From: CAYSCZ01 sp964429655
Lineage (GTDB): Bacteria; Bacteroidota; Bacteroidia; Cytophagales; Cyclobacteriaceae
Direction: 5' to 3'
NCBI GenBank assembly: GCA_964429655.1
Contig: CAYSCZ010000047.1
Span: 1-23,292 of the forward strand
DNA length: 23,292 bases
The notes beneath the pieces are model-generated. The model was given only the letters and a program-made list of their open reading frames with translations. It was not told the DNA's origin and ran no database searches. Of this stretch, positions 23,142 to 23,292 are shown one piece after another (position 1 is the first letter of the stretch; every line of letters begins with the position of its first letter). The position numbers and the translations under genes are program-made.

Positions 23142-23292
23142 ATAATACTTAACATAAAGGTAATATTAAATTAGAACTTTTTTTAAGGATTAATGGGTTA
23201 AAGCGGCTGAAAACTGCACTAGAACCACCACCTGATCTTAGCCCAAAAAATTCATCTGGGATATGATAATTTGGGTGTAAGGTGTTAATTTT

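Noticed and set aside
1..23292. CRISPR arrays, insertion sequences, tRNA or rRNA genes, prophage or defence genes
   Set aside because: No spaced direct repeats, transposase motifs, cloverleaf or rRNA segments were seen; all long frames are explained by housekeeping families.

Overview
The window looks like ordinary core chromosome from a member of the Bacteroidota, most likely an aerobic or microaerobic Cytophagales-type bacterium. Base composition is moderately AT-rich. Several upstream regions carry the Bacteroidota -7 promoter consensus TAnnTTTG instead of a sigma70 -10 box, and Shine-Dalgarno sequences are mostly absent. The arginine genes include a Bacteroides-type N-acylornithine carbamoyltransferase, and the outer-membrane protein is a lipidated TamA homologue (TamL type). 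The oxygen-dependent coproporphyrinogen oxidase (HemF) points to life with oxygen. These taxonomic statements are inferred from gene content and motifs.

Region by region: (1) 1-275 is a left edge with no convincing gene. (2) 276-8335, minus strand, is an eight-gene arginine operon read as GNAT acyltransferase, argG, argC, argD, argF', argB, argE, argH. Neighbouring genes overlap by 4-25 bp or lie 10 bp apart, so translation is probably coupled throughout. Upstream (8383-8523) lie a good TAnnTTTG promoter, a 25-codon ORF beginning almost at the predicted transcript start and containing Arg-Pro-Arg-Pro, and a hairpin before the first enzyme gene. Together they look like an attenuation leader. 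(3) xth (exonuclease III, minus) and gapA (plus) diverge from 9436-9622. (4) A minus-strand run, 15077 to 10672, holds a SpoU rRNA methyltransferase, a LolD-like ATPase, an EamA transporter, pncB and pncA, and meets gapA at a strong terminator. (5) A plus-strand run from 15109 holds tamL, hemF, the fused mutase icmF and an OsmC-family protein, ending in a long hairpin that overlaps the osmC stop codon. (6) On the minus strand at the right edge are a two-CBS-domain protein and an unlisted 42-residue single-span membrane protein.

Functionally, the arg cluster encodes all steps from glutamate to arginine except carbamoyl phosphate supply. It uses an acylated route in which acyl-ornithine is carbamoylated before the acyl group is removed. 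The residue that separates acetyl- from succinyl-ornithine carbamoyltransferases is Ser91 here, which predicts the succinyl form. pncB and pncA form a nicotinamide-to-NaMN salvage pair. IcmF is predicted to interconvert isobutyryl-CoA and n-butyryl-CoA with its own G-protein chaperone built in. I saw no mobile element, CRISPR array, tRNA or rRNA. The most interesting signals are the arginine leader, the Ser91 substrate-specificity call with its Cys-rich partner acyltransferase, and the small membrane protein.
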